Notes under the pieces: model-generated | Database searches by the model: none | What the model was told of the DNA's origin: nothing | The model's input: the letters and a program-made list of their open reading frames with translations, nothing else | Part shown: one piece after another, positions 1-11,814 of the stretch | Layout: every line of letters starts with the position of its first letter | Position numbering within the stretch: position 1 is the first letter of the stretch | NCBI GenBank assembly: GCA_958496175.1 | Contig: OY292274.1 | Span: forward strand, 65,854,630 to 65,918,629 | DNA: 64,000 nt | Direction of reading: 5' to 3' | Source of the DNA: Sisyra terminalis | Taxonomy: Eukaryota; Arthropoda; Insecta; Neuroptera; Sisyridae | Made by a program: the position numbers and the translations under genes

Positions 1-603
1 CATGTTAAAAAATTGAAAATTTCAAAATTTTGTTTACATAAATTTAAAATATGTTAAATTCAACGCCTCCCCACTAAACTACTTAACGATTTTTGCTTTT
101 CTGCGTTTACTAGCATAAGTGTTAAAGACAAATATTTCAAGTGGAATATTTTCTTGAATTAGTTAGTAAGGCAAAACTGTTATCAATTGAATTCTTATAT
201 GCACATGTGAATTGAACATTTATTCGAGCAATTATAATGTTTTACTTGTATTCTTTTTTATGGTTATTATTAAAATGTAACGAGACCCACGTAAATTGTA
301 CAAGGTTAATTTCCATATAGTATACCTATGTAAGTCTTATAATATATGAAATCATAATGTACTTATGGCCTTATTTTTTGATGTTTGAATTAGAGCAACA
401 CTTGTTTGTTCATTGCCTCATATTTTAAATGAAATCGTGATCTAGAAACTGTTGGATAAGAATATCGATTCTTTAATTTTTTTTACGGTTGAAAGTTGGT
501 CCCTTATATTCCAAAAATTTAAGGGGGAAAATCTTTTTCATATTCAACTGTAATCAAATAGGTATTTACTTGACAAAGTGGTAAAAAAAAGAACAGTCGA
601 GAT
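1..603. other. AT-rich intergenic DNA, nothing recognised
   Basis: I see no long open frame, splice-framed exon or clear repeat here. The stretch is AT-rich with homopolymer runs and ends at the border of the MITE that starts at 604. Confidence 0.5.
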
Positions 604-910
604 TAGGGATGCAAACGATATATTGATATTTTCAAACATCGATATATCGTTCATAAATATCGATTTTTATCATCGATTTTGAAACCCAAAACATCGATGC
701 TTCATCGTTTAAGTAGATTTATGAAATTTGTCAGTTTATGGTAGGTTAATTTAGGTTAAATTGTAATCTACCGCCGTTAGATTATAAACTGACGAAGTTT
801 AAATTTTTACGGTAAATGATAGGTACTTAAATGATGGTAAAAAACATCGAAAAAAAATCGATATATCGTTCATAAATTTCGATGTTTTAATGAGTAACGT
901 TTCATCCCTA
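604..910. mobile_element. 307 bp MITE with TAGGGATG terminal inverted repeats
   Basis: The left end reads TAGGGATGCAAACG and the right end, reverse-complemented, reads TAGGGATGAAACG, a one-base-indel terminal inverted repeat. The interior has no coding capacity and repeats the palindrome CGATATATCG near both ends. The flanking octamers (GTCGAGAT and GTTGAGGC) agree at 5 of 8 positions, so an old 8 bp target duplication is possible but not proven. TAG-starting termini plus an 8 bp duplication would suggest the hAT superfamily; that assignment is inference. Confidence 0.6.
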
Positions 911-1127
911 GTTGAGGCAATGAAAACAAAAGTGGTATAATAGCGGCAGTTTTCGAACCATAAATTCACTTATGGACAAATTTGTTGTGTTCATATTTTA
1001 CATAGGTGATATTATTTAATTTTAGCAGGAAAGTGGACATGAAAGGATTTAAATCCATATACTAATAATTAATTCTGCAACGTTTCGGTCTTTTATTTGA
1101 CCTTCATCAGGCTTAAAGTATATAATG

Positions 1128-1801
1128 TACATTAGGGTGATTTTTTTTTGACTTTTTTTTTTTTGGTCCCATCGTGAAATTTTGTTGGAAATACCAAAAA
1201 AAAAAATTCTATGAAAGTTTGAGCCCTTAATATTAATTTTAAGTCCTCGACCAAGACGTGTAAAAATTTCCCATTGAAAATACACGGAAACTCTGATTTT
1301 TTATTTTTAAATTTCTATATCTCAGCGGCATTTCATGGGATCGCTTTTACCGAAGATGGTTTTTTTCTCAGAATTAAACGCTCTACAAAAGTGCTCATTG
1401 CGACAAAGTCGTAACTCACACCGGTGAGGTAGTACGGGCCACTGAACCTGATTTTTCCATAAAATTCAAGGCCTAATATCTCGTTTAATATTGATCTTCG
1501 TGATTTGGTCTACGGGAACTTTTTTGTAGGAAATCAAATTCTCTACAAGTTTTTCATTTATAATTTTTCCGTAGCTCTTGTTATTTACGAGATAAATGCA
1601 AAAAAAACGCGAATTTTATGGAAAAATCAGGTTCAGTGGCCCGTACTACCTCACCGGTGTGAGTCACGACTGTGTCGCAATGGGCACTTTTGTAGAGCGT
1701 TTAATTCTGAGAAAAAACCATCTTCGGTAAAAGCGATCCCATGAAATGCAGCTGAGATATAGAAATTTAAAAATAAAAAAATCAGAGTTTCCGTGTATTT
1801 T
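1128..1801. mobile_element. Foldback MITE, family A copy 1 (right arm truncated)
   Basis: The element starts at TACATTAGGGTGAT. Its left arm (about 1128-1450) is the reverse complement of 1620-1801, with the axis near 1539, and a ~170 bp asymmetric loop lies between them. The same sequence occurs as a complete palindrome at 6006-6919, with the loop in the opposite relative orientation. The right arm stops at about 1801, where the next repeat (GAAGGGTTG) begins, so this copy has lost its outer right end. Small open frames here are arm translations and not genes. Confidence 0.75.
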
Positions 1802-2440
1802 GAAGGGTTGTAATCGTAGGGTTCACCAGATTTCGATAGCCGGATAGAAGTTCTAGGAGTTTGGTTGATTGATTGCAATCTATTGGACAAAGCAAATGAT
1901 TATCTGAAGGTCAAAAATTTCTGGAAGATTATGAGGAAGGTCGCCATTGAGATGGCCAGAAGATATGGTAAAGGTGGTTGGGAAGAATTAGGTTCAAGTA
2001 GCCGAAGACCGAAAGAAATGGAAATCGTAGAATTTTTTAATGGTTGAAGTGGTTCAAATGATGACCAAAATGAGTAAAGTTTGGAAAATTTTACTATGTT
2101 TGTGATGACCGGAAGGATATCATGAATTTTTGCCTGAAATTGAACCAATTGTACTTAATAATTGATTGGTTAAGACTAGAATTGGGTTGTAGAAGGGTTG
2201 TAATCGTAGGTTTCACCGGATTTTGATAGCCGGATAGAAGTTCCAGGAGTTTGATTGATAGATTTTAATCTGTCTTTGCCATTAAGCGATTGCCTAAAAA
2301 ATGGGGAGGGACCAAGGAAGTGATTATTTGGAGGTCGAAACTTTTTGGAAGATTATGAGGGAGGTGGCCATTGAATTGGGCAGAAGATCTGGTGAAGGTG
2401 GTTGACAGGAATTGGGTTCAAGTAGTTGGGTTTAAGTAGA
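1802..2440 (+). repeat. Diverged tandem duplication, ~390 bp spacing
   Basis: The start at 1802 (GAAGGGTTGTAATCGTAGG) recurs at 2192, offset 390 bp. The similarity continues through a GATAGCCGGATAGAAGTTC stretch, a segment around GGAAGATTATGAGG and a GGTTCAAGTAG segment. The second copy carries a ~50 bp insertion. No protein family is recognised and no long frame is conserved between copies. This is probably unclassified repeat DNA. Confidence 0.6.
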
Positions 2441-3542
2441 GTTGAGCTCAGTAGGCTGGGAGCAGTAGATTGTCATTTGTTTTGGCCATGGTAAACACTT
2501 TTGATCGCAGAAAATTGGTTTCAAAAGATATTTGGGCAAAAATTAAAAATCTTAGCTTGTCGCCAACATGGAAAATTTGTTAAGGGAACTATAGCCTTTT
2601 GAGTGGCAGTAATGGAGTTTTCTGTAATCTAATATTGGCAAAAAGCTGCAGATTATTCAGGCAGGCTAAGTAGCTTTGAGAATTCCACCTCCTTACCTAA
2701 ACTCCATTCATAAATGGAGTGTGAATTGTTGATTGTTTATTGCTTATTTTTGTAATTCTTCTGATTATTATTGTCCGCTGATTTGCGTCTTAATAGAACT
2801 TTTGGGTCCCAGCTTTGTTTCTAGTTCCCTTTGGTTAGGTCTGCCCTTTGGATAAATTTCAGCAGACTTGGATCTATATATTTCCCAGCTCATATCCAGA
2901 TGATCTAAAAGTGGAATAGTACGTGGGAGGTACTTTCCTATCCCTCACCTCATTCTACATAAACTTGCCTCATTACTTATCCGTATAATTTGGAAATTTT
3001 TTCTCAAATTACAATATCCTTAGTCCCCAGAAATGCTTAAGTTTTCCGATTTTTCAATTTGGTAAAAAATATTTTAAAGACAAAAATTGTACCCCTTGAA
3101 ATTCTTCTAATGTGCAAAAAAAAAACAACTTGACAAAATTGTTTTATAACACCGATAATATTTTTATTTAGTTGACAACTTTTGAAACGTCTAGCTTTGA
3201 TAAGAAACATATAAAGTAGGTACCTTGAAATAAATCAACGTAAAATTCCAAATGAAATCGCGTTTTTTTCCCCCAAAAACGGTATTTTTGGAGGTTTAAT
3301 TCCGCATTTAATTATTGGAAAAAAATTCAGTCAAGAATAAGGAAAAAAACCCAAAGTTTATGGTTGAATATTTCCATTGTTATAAATACAAACTGAAGAG
3401 TTAACTGTGGTTAAACTATAAAGCATTTGTTTGAAAAGGAATTATAGTCTCAATAAATTATACAGCGACCAACTATCGAGGACTTTTCCATCTTGGTGAT
3501 GTGGAGGGCTTGGCTTTAACGATTTAAAAGAAATTTTCCTGT
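2441..3542. other. Intergenic DNA, nothing recognised
   Basis: I see no coding frame beyond chance, no terminal repeats and no tandem structure. Composition is somewhat less AT-rich between 2450 and 2900 than around it. Confidence 0.4.
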
Positions 3543-3928
3543 GTATACAATATATAAGATATATTGCGGTTCAATTTATGAAGCATAATTTAATATAATA
3601 ATATATAAAAATCATACCACAAACATAAATTTGACCAGAAGTTCAAACAAAAATATTCGTGACGTATTGCGCAGGTACGTATTTCGATTGCCAAGCAATC
3701 TTCCGCAGCACAATTCTCCATCATAAAGCAGTTGCGGAGTGATCCAAACTACTTGGTGACCACTGAGGAAGATTACTTGGCAATCGAAATACGTATCTGG
3801 GCAATACGTCACGAATATTTTTGTTTGAACTTCTGGTAAAATTTATGTTTGTGGTATGATTTTTATATATTATTATATTAAATTATACTACATAAATTGG
3901 ACCGCAATATATTCTATATATTGTATAT
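3543..3928. mobile_element. 386 bp near-perfect palindromic MITE
   Basis: TATACAATATATAAGATATA at the left end mirrors the right end around 3910-3928. The arms stay complementary for about 165 bp, including GCAATACGTCACGAATATTT read on opposite strands around 3650 and 3815. A short unpaired loop lies near 3710-3765. No transposase is encoded; both translated arms are mirror images. A TA target duplication is possible but cannot be separated from the AT-rich ends. Confidence 0.7.
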
Positions 3929-4934
3929 ACAGTATAACTGTTCAAAGTCAGCGAAAAAATCTTATTTTGAGAAATTTTCCTGTTTCAATACTTATTAATG
4001 TATTTTTTAATAGAAATTGTCCATATTCTATAGTATGACATTGATTAGTTTACAATCAAAAATCAGTTACCATGGCAACATTTGGTTGGGCTTACGTGAT
4101 TGGATACTTTAATGCAAAAGTAGATACCTATGAATATGTTGCCTTTGGAATAATGAATCTTTAATCATAGCACTAGTCGATTTATTTTATTTTTTGAAAA
4201 AAATTTTTTTTTCTAAACCAATGACAGTTTGTTGAATAACGCAATGTTTTACCTGTGGCTGATATAATCCTTATCATATGCCAATAAAAAGGCCGTCATA
4301 AATGTAATTTTATCAAACCCTAATATTTAGTTCATTTGAAAAATTAAAATCATATAATATGTTGAAGTCCTAGTTTGCATTAGTACAAATTTGTTGGAGC
4401 CATTTTTTTTTTTAATTGTTGCAATGATTTCCATTGAGGTATGTAACTTTTGTTATATATTAACCAATATTAATATCTATGGCAAATGAACAGGAAATAG
4501 TTTGTGTTTTTGTTCAATTAATTACTAGCAAAAGTTTTGATGATAAATTGTTGAATTTATTGATTTTGATTATTGTTGCGTAATTAAGTGTAAAGTTCAA
4601 TATTCTAATGTTATAAATGCAGGCTTTATTATCATTTTTTCTTTTGATTCAATATATCGAAGAATATCAAAATAAACAATACAAAATATATTTGTTGTTT
4701 GCATTTAATTATCGATAATAATGCAGAGGTCAATTGTATTTATTTTTGGTTGTGTTTTCGCCGTTAAATCAAGCCGGGTTTTTTTTTTATTATTAAGAAA
4801 TTGCAACATGCAAAGTCCGTTGAGATTGGATCAAAGTATGACGAAATTTGCATGTTTTTTATGACTTAATTTTATCGGAAAAGAATTGGATTTTTCCGGT
4901 TTATATACGGAGGCTTGAAAGTCTTGACCCGGTT
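3929..4934. other. AT-rich intergenic DNA, nothing recognised
   Basis: No gene, inverted repeat or tandem array is evident across this kilobase. It contains scattered poly-T runs and short AT-rich words only. Confidence 0.4.
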
Positions 4935-5146
4935 GTTGGAGTTGTATAGATGTTCAATTGATATGGACAAAGTTTGGGTTATTTTGTTGGTAAATTTCAG
5001 AGCTTCGGTTAGCCGACCACTAGTTGTCGCTGTACTAAATTAAATTTAGCCAAGGCTAATTTGGTTGACTAATAGAAGCTCTGAAATTTACCAAGGGAGT
5101 AGCCCAAATTTCATTCACATCAATGGAACTTCTACAGCTATATAAG
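4935..5146. repeat. Imperfect ~210 bp inverted repeat
   Basis: TAAATTTCAGAGCTTC at 4991-5006 is mirrored as GAAGCTCTGAAATTTA at 5075-5090, with the axis near 5040. Looser complementarity extends outward through TTTGGGTTA/AGCCCAAAT and a TAGATGTTCAATTGAT-like segment. It is probably a decayed palindromic MITE. Confidence 0.55.
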
Positions 5147-5345
5147 TCTTTATTCTTTGTTCTTAAGGGGGGAAGCTGGTCTAGAGCGTGAAAAAATGGG
5201 CATAGTTTATGAATTTTTTGTGACTCAAAAAAAAGATCAATCGAAAATCTGTGAAAAAGGTTTTATAATTTAGGTTTTAATATACAAATACAAATTTTTT
5301 CGTGTCAATTAAATTCAAAATGGCGGCTGTCCAGCATTTCCTCGG

Positions 5346-5750
5346 AGGCGTTGGAAATTCAATTCTCTACAAAAAAGTATTGAGGTAGTTTTTTCGTAAT
5401 TCGAACGGGTAAAAAGTTATTAAGCTTTAAAACTCGCTACTGAGCAAATTTGAAAGAAGATAGTTTCAAAGTAATTTGTTGAAGGAATGGACAATATTAG
5501 AAGATAATTTAATAAATTTTCATGGATTTGAAATAATTGTCAACTTTTTGAAAACTTTTTTGGTGATTGCATGTAATTATTTCAAAATTTATCAAACTCA
5601 AGACTATTTATAATATAATTTATAAATTCTTAAATCATCTGATTAAATTTTCTTTTATTGAGAGTACTTAAAGCTCAATCACTTTTTCCCCATTAGAATT
5701 ACGAAAAAATTACTAGAGTACTTTTTTGAAGAGAATTTAATTTCCTACAA
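5346..5750. mobile_element. Decayed foldback element, family D
   Basis: The arm at 5346-5430, which contains CTCTACAAAAAAGTATTGAG and TTTTTTCGTAATTC, is the imperfect reverse complement of 5668-5750. The spacer is ~240 bp of AT-rich DNA. The arms carry the CTACAAAAAAG motif also present in foldback families A, B and C of this window. No coding sequence is seen. Confidence 0.5.
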
Positions 5751-6005
5751 GAACGGGATAAAAATGTATTTTCCGTATTTAATTTTTTACCGGATAAAAA
5801 TGTAAAAAAAATTTTTTACATGTTATTTAAATGGGAAAATAGAAATTTATTGAGCTTCATGAAGAATTGAGATATCAAGCTGCGCTTTTGTCGGATTTTT
5901 TTTTACCTAAGAGAAGCTTTTGAGACAATAGTACTTGAAAAAAAAAATTTTTTTTTGGACCACTCTATTGCCGATATTTTTTTTTTGACACCTTCAACAA
6001 TATTT

Positions 6006-6919
6006 TCGATTTATTTTTCAAAAAAAAAATCGATTTTTTTGGCCCAATCTAATATCTACATTAGGGTGATTTTATTTTGACTTTTTTTGGTCCCATCGTG
6101 AAATTTTCTTGGAAATACCAAAAAAAAGAATCTCTGAAAGTTTGAGCCCTTAATATTAATTTTAAGTCCTCGACCAAGACGTGTAAAGATTTCCCATTGA
6201 AAATACACGGAAACTCTGATTTTTTATTTTTAAATTTTTATATCTCAGCGGCATTTCATGGGATCGCTTTTACCGAAGATGGTTTTTTCTCAGAATTAAA
6301 CGCTCTACAAAAGTGCCCATTGCGACAAAGTCGTAACTCACACCGGTGAGGTAGTGCGGGCCACTGAACCTGATTTTTCCATAAAATTCGCGTTTTTTTT
6401 TGCATTTATCTCGTAAATAACAAGAGCTACGGAAAAATTATAAATGAAAAACTTGTAGAGAATTTGATTTCCTACAAAAAAGTTCCTGTAGACCAAATCG
6501 CGAAGATCAATATTAAACGAGATATTAGCCTTGAATTTTACGGAAAAATCAGGTTCAGTGGCCCGTACTACCTCACCGGTGTGAGTTACGACTTTGTCGC
6601 AATGGCCACTTTTGTAGAGCGTTTAATTCTGAGAAAAAACCATCTTCGGTAAAAGCGATCCCATGAAATGCCGCTGAGATATAGAAATTTAAAAATAAAA
6701 AATCAGAGTTTCCGTGTATTTTCAATGGGAAATCTTTACACGTCTTGGTCGAGGACTCAAAATTAATATTAAGGGCTCAAACTTTCAGAGAATTTTTTTT
6801 TTTTGGTATTTCCAACAAAATTTCACGGTGGGACCAAAAAAAGTAAAAAAAAAACACCCTAATGTAGATATTAGATTGGGCCAAAAAAATCGATTTTTTT
6901 TTTTTGAAAAATAAATCGA
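6006..6919. mobile_element. Foldback MITE, family A copy 2 (complete palindrome)
   Basis: The arms pair from about 6006 to 6919 around an axis near 6461. Paired landmarks are TCTACATTAGGGTG (6055-6068) with CACCCTAATGTAGA (6855-6868), and the CACCGGTGTGAGT region in both arms. The outer arms add TAGATATTAGATTGGGCC and an ATCGATTTTTTT tract. The inner ~200 bp loop is the reverse complement of the loop in the copy at 1128-1801. A further ATCACCCTAATCTA at ~6946-6959 may be the end of a second, related element. There is no transposase, so this is a non-autonomous element. Confidence 0.75.
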
Positions 6920-6959
6920 TGTGACCAAAAATAGACAAAAAAAAAATCACCCTAATCTA

Positions 6960-7430
6960 CATGATTAAAAAAGAAAATCGGGAATCGAATGTACGTAGCC
7001 CGCGATATTTAAAAAAGAACTTTTTTGTTCACACCTTGTATAAGTAGTTGTAGGTGTTCTGTGCAGATTTTTATGAGAAAATCTTAGTGTCCATTGATGG
7101 AAAATTACCGAGGGAAAAATTTCTATATGATTATTTGAAGAAAATATTAGTGATAATTATGTTTAACTTAGGAAAATTTACTATCAGTTCAACCAAATTT
7201 TTTCCATCAGTTCCTCCCACTAACAGTGCAAAATCGGTTTAGTTAGCAAGTACTTGCTAAATGCATTTACTGAGAAAAAGAAACAGTTAGTCATTGCCTT
7301 TTTCCAAGAATCTTGTTTTTTATAATGCCTCAATGATTATGGGCGATTAAAACCATGTGAGTAGTGTCTTATGGAACACCAGTACCAAGTTGCGTCATGT
7401 TTTGGCTTCTTTTTTTTTAATCTCTCCTCG
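6960..7430. other. Intergenic DNA, nothing recognised
   Basis: Short open frames occur but match nothing I recognise and have no coding-like composition. No repeat is evident. Confidence 0.35.
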
Positions 7431-7860
7431 TTGAAAACATATGGGAGTATATGCGATTCTGCTTCTATAAATAGCTGGGCACATAACACGGCGACAATAC
7501 GAAGAAACAGAAAGTGGCGAAAAATGTTCAGAAGGCCAGCCAAATATTCCAAATGTCTGGCTTCGCATTAATTTGCCATGTAGAAAATGTAAATGTTGCC
7601 GAGCCTCCAGCTCGGCCAACCAGCACCACGCATCGGCGACACACCTCTGTGCCCATGTTTACACCACATTGATTTTGCAATCGACTCACATATATATATA
7701 TATACATATGTATATGCATTAGTGAGTGATTGTGCAAATTTCGCATGGTAACCGCCGGTGGCGGACTGATTAATCAGTGGAAAATCAATTGATCAATCGA
7801 TTTGTGCAGAATTGCTGGTGGCGGCAAAAATTTCAAGTCGTGTTTTTGTTTGCGATAGCT
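7430..7860. other. Less AT-rich, non-repetitive island with a TATA-like box
   Basis: This block has clearly higher GC and sequence complexity than its neighbours. It contains CTATAAATAG near 7466 and a small hairpin CCGAG/CTCGG near 7600. A (TA)n run lies at ~7690-7710. Overlapping short frames exist in several phases, but none is recognisable. It could be a distal promoter or 5' untranslated exon of the downstream Glut1 gene, whose fly homologue is known to use alternative 5' ends, or another conserved regulatory segment. Assignment is inference. Confidence 0.25.
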
Positions 7861-8049
7861 AAATACCAAAAAAAAAAATAGATCTTAAGTAACTAATATT
7901 GAGGACAATTAGTGTGACGGACGGACGTTGAACTTGTGGACAATCACCTCGGTATAATAGATATTTTGCCTCGGAAGAGTCCAAAATTGGTCACTTAATA
8001 ACTAAATTACTTAGATTATTATTTCTTCGACGAAAACAAATGTCTGTAC

Positions 8050-10713
8050 CAGCGTTTCCCAAACTTTTTCCAGGTGCTTTCTTTTTGCTAAGATACCGCT
8101 GCTGCTGCTAAGTAAAGATCCCTTTTGCCCATAATTGTGATGATACTATGAAAAAATAAAATAACAATAGTAGGTAGTAGGTTCAATCCTTGTATCGTGC
8201 AAATTTTCAATATTTCTCGATAACGGACTTAAATAACCCTAGAGTTGCTAAAAACCTTAGTAGATCTAAAGTGACGGTAAATAACAATTAAAAAAATAAC
8301 AATAGTTACTATGGTAAAAATGATTTTTTTTAAAATAGTTTTACTACTAATAAAATTATATACAATTCTTAAATGGAAATTTCGAGGAATTGCCAGGGTT
8401 GCTTAGTCTAGTGCTTCCAAAACTTGTTCATACCATGCAGTGGTGTCGCTAGGAAATCAAGGGCCCTGGAGCAATTTAAAAAATGGGGCCCCACTGCTAT
8501 GTAAACTGATTAGGTTTTATCAAATAAAAATATGAATTATACAAATACTTTAAAAATTCTAAGCTACTTAAGCTCTTTTTTGTGCACTGCAAGGCAGGTA
8601 ATAAAAATATTAAACAGTACCAACATGAATTACAATTAATACTTGGTGTAGGAGAAATTTCCAAAAGTTCAATTCGATCGAGATTTCTGGTAAGGATTCG
8701 AGGGGCTCCTGAGCTTGAGGGCCCCGGGGCACTGCCTCGCCTAGCCTCTAGATAGCTACGCCACTGATACCATGGCCTCCTAAACTTTCAATAACTGGCT
8801 TTCCAAGATTTTAGTGACCAACAGTACTTGATTTATGTACTATTAATTATTATTATTATAGAAAGATTTCGTGGTTCCCTAGGAGGCGGCGCCTCCTAAT
8901 TTTAGGACCACTATTCTAGAGAACCATAAAAAAATTCACTTATTTTTTAAAGGTAGTTTTTCTTAATAAATTTTTTCAACCACAATAATTTGCACCACTT
9001 AAATGGAAAGTCCAGGGATTAGGAAAATCTTAAGGAATTCAAAGGATTTAAGATAAAATAACAATAGCTACTGCCGTAAGGATGATTTTTTTTAAAAAAA
9101 GTTTTACTACTAATAAAATTATACACATTCCTTAAATGGAAATTTCGAGGAATTGCCAGGGTTGCTTAGACTAGTGCTTCTAAAACTTTTTCATATCATA
9201 GCCTCCGAAATCTTCAATACCTGGCCTCCTAAGATTTTAGTGACCAACAGTACTTGACTTATGTACTATCAATTATTATTATTATAGAAAGATTTCGCGG
9301 TTCCCCAAGAGGCGGCGCCTCGCAGATTTAGAACCACTGTTCTAGGCAACCATAAAAAAATTCACTTATTTTTTAAAGATGGTTTTTTCAACCACAATAG
9401 TTTGTACCACTTAAGTGCCACTTAAATGGAAAGTCCAAGGATAAGGGAAATCTAAAGGAACTCAGAGGGAATTCAAAAGGTTTAAATGGTTCATAGCCTC
9501 CTAAATCTTCAATACCTGGCCTCCTAAGACTTTAGTGACCAACAGTACTTGCTTTATATACTGTTAATTATTATTATTATAGAAGTTTTGCGGTTCCCTA
9601 GGAGGCGGCGCCTCGCAGATTTAAAACCACTGATCTAGACAACCATGAAAAACTTACTCCATAAAAAAATAGAAAACATTTTTTTAAAGATGGCTTTCTG
9701 ATAAATTTCTTCAACCACAATAATTTGTACCACTTAAGTGGAAAGTTCAGGGATTAGGGAAATTTGAAGGAATTCAGAGGGAATTCAAAGGGTTTAAAGG
9801 GCCCATAGCCTCCTAAATCTTCAATAATTGGCCTCCTAAGACTTAAGTGGTCAACAGTACTTGCTTTATGTACTGTTAATTATTATTACTATAGAAAAAT
9901 TTCGTGGTTCCCTAGGAGTCGTTGCCTCTCATATTTAGAACCACTGATTTAGACAACCATAAAAAAAATACTCCATGAAAAAAAAACATTTTTTTTAAAG
10001 GTGGTTTTTCCTGATAAATTTCTTCAACCTCAATAATTTTTACCACTTAAATGATAAGTCCAGGGATAAGGTAACTCTGAAGGAATTCAGAGGGAATGCA
10101 AAGGATTCAAGATAAAATAACAATAGCTACTGCGATAAAGATGATTTTTTTTAAATGGTTTTACTACTAATAAAATTATATACATTTCTTAAATGGAAAT
10201 TTCGAGGAATTGCCAGGGTTGCTTAGGCTAGTGCTTCCAAAACTTGTTCATACCATGGCCTCCTAAATCTTCAATAATTGGTTTCCTAAGACTTTAGTGA
10301 CCAACAGTACTTTATTTATATACTGTTAATTAAAATTATTATAGAAATATTTCTCTGCTCCCTAGGAGGCGGTGCCTCTCAGATTTAGAACCACTGATTT
10401 ACCGTAATGTTTTTTTTTTAAATAGTTTTACTACTAATAAAATGATATGCACTCCTTAAATGGAAATTTCATACCATGGCCTCCTAAATCTTCAACACCT
10501 GGCCTCCTAAGACTTAAGTGACCAACAGTACTTGATTTACGTACTGTTAATTAATATTACTATAGAAATATTTAAGTTCTTATGAACTATTGTAAAAAAA
10601 TATGATTTTTATAAGAAATTGATGCTTGTTATATTATAAATAAAATAAGAAGACTGTTGATTTCTTTTGATTAGTTTTAATATTTATGATATCGCACGGT
10701 TTGAGTACCACTG
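8050..10713. mobile_element. hAT-like non-autonomous block with 5-6 repeated internal modules
   Basis: The left end CAGCGTTTCCCAAACTTTTT resembles hAT termini, and the right end (TTTGAGTACCACTG) is its imperfect inverse. Between them a module recurs at irregular 220-450 bp spacing: CATGGCCTCCTAAATCTTCA, then GACCAACAGTACTTG (near 8820, 9245, 9540, 9850, 10303, 10523), then GGAGGCGGCGCCTC (near 8883, 9310, 9602, 9914, 10363), then AGATTTAGAACCACTG. The last word is itself an inverted hAT-type terminus, so each module carries a subterminal copy. Flanking octamers GTCTGTAC and GTTTACCC do not match well, so the borders are uncertain. No transposase frame is seen. Confidence 0.45.
8438..8766. mobile_element. 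329 bp hAT MITE with 8 bp target duplication
   Basis: The element starts CAGTGGTGTCGCTAGG and ends GATAGCTACGCCACTG. It is flanked on both sides by the identical octamer ATACCATG (8430-8437 and 8767-8774), the signature of hAT integration. Inverted, its sequence matches both ends of the 694 bp element at 25721-26414, including the GGGGCACTGCC and AAGAGCTTAAGTAGCTT-type segments. It lacks that element's transposase remnant, so it is a further deletion derivative. It has inserted into the repeated module of the 8050-10713 block, so it is younger than that block. Confidence 0.88.
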
Positions 10714-11540
10714 GTTTACCCGACATAATTCAATGATAAAAAGCCGACTGATTTCTTATTTAAATTTTATTTTAATTTATGTTTATTAAATCGTAACTGT
10801 TAGACCCTCATTATAATAATGCTTTCCATTTTTTTTTTTTGGGTCTCACCTTGAGTCTTTGGAATTACAACTTTTAGTAGAAAACCATTTTTTTTTTTGT
10901 AAAATATTTCTAATTTTAAACAAGCCTCGTACATAATTCATTGGATTCTAACGAAACCGGAACTTTGAGTGATTTAAATTTTTTGTTTTCATACATTATA
11001 TATATAAAAAATCGATAAAATTATCCAAAGTTGAAAGATTTTAGATTTTTTATAAATCTCCCTTATGACCTTCTTTCAAAACCTATTTTTGGGTAGATCC
11101 TTTTGAATAAAACCCTCGTTTTTGTTGGCTTCTTAAAAAAAGTTGTAAAGATCTTTTGAAAACGTGTTTCTTTATATTCTTTCGAAATAAATAAAGGGAA
11201 GATAAAGCATTAAAGAAAAAAAAATGGTCAAAATTGATGTTGTAGGACATTTGAAGGGCAATTTAAGGTAGTTGTCAAGCTTGGATAACCCAAAGGGAAA
11301 GGAAATTGAAAAATCAATATAACTTGTTTATCACATTTTCCTCTCTCAATTTCAATTACCTACGTAAATTCTAATTAATGCAATTAGAAGAAGAAATAAA
11401 TCGCTCGAGAGGAAAATCCAATCAAATATTCATTGTAATTACCCAAATGAAAGTTACAAACTTCTTCGTCTTAATTTTTTGATTTGTATCTAGTAGTATA
11501 TGAACGTTTTTCATTTGAAAAGTTTAAACAGTAACCAATA
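10714..11540. other. Intergenic DNA, nothing recognised
   Basis: AT-rich sequence with T-runs; no coding, tandem or inverted structure beyond short chance words. Confidence 0.4.
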
Positions 11541-11549
11541 GATGGCAAT

Positions 11550-11601
11550 AGAGGCAATAGCTGCAAAGGAATTAGAGGTATCTTTGCAGCTATCGCCTCT
11601 T
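11550..11601. repeat. Short hairpin, ~18 bp stem
   Basis: GAGGCAATAGCTGCAAAG is followed after a ~13 nt loop by CTTTGCAGCTATCGCCTC, giving one mismatch in an 18 bp stem. The stem is shorter than a typical microRNA precursor and no arm extension is seen. It immediately precedes the reverse transcriptase fragment. Confidence 0.5.
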
Positions 11602-11610
11602 CCTCCATTG

Positions 11611-11769
11611 TTCACTTCCGGAGAGGTCAGGAAAGTCTTGGAAATATCACCTAACAATTAAACTCCCGGCCAGGACCTAATTGTGAAACAAATTTTCACT
11701 AGCCTATCCCAAAAAGGACTCATATTCCATACTCAAATCTATAACGCCATACTACATACTAGACTATGC
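11611..11769 (+). pseudogene. Jockey-like non-LTR retrotransposon RT fragment
   Basis: Reading frame 1 from 11611 gives a fragment typical of the segment just before the reverse transcriptase core of Jockey-clade elements. An EV..VL..I..L-like part is followed by a stop, then TPGQDLIVKQIFTSLSQKG, then an LIFHTQIYNAIL segment. The family normally shows KAPGPD in the first position. Only ~53 codons remain, one of them an in-frame stop, and the sequence runs into unrelated repeat DNA on the right. It is a dead, 5'- and 3'-truncated insertion. The call rests on motif memory and no search was run. Confidence 0.6.
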
Positions 11770-11814
11770 CAAAAAAATAAACTTTTTTTTTTTTTAAAAG
11801 TTTATCGAAAATAT

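Noticed and set aside
7337..7746. Four overlapping short ORFs on both strands
   Set aside because: They overlap in several frames without recognisable protein sequence or splice context; they reflect a locally less AT-rich block.
11550..11601. microRNA precursor
   Set aside because: An 18 bp stem with a 13 nt loop is too short for a canonical precursor and has no extended lower stem.
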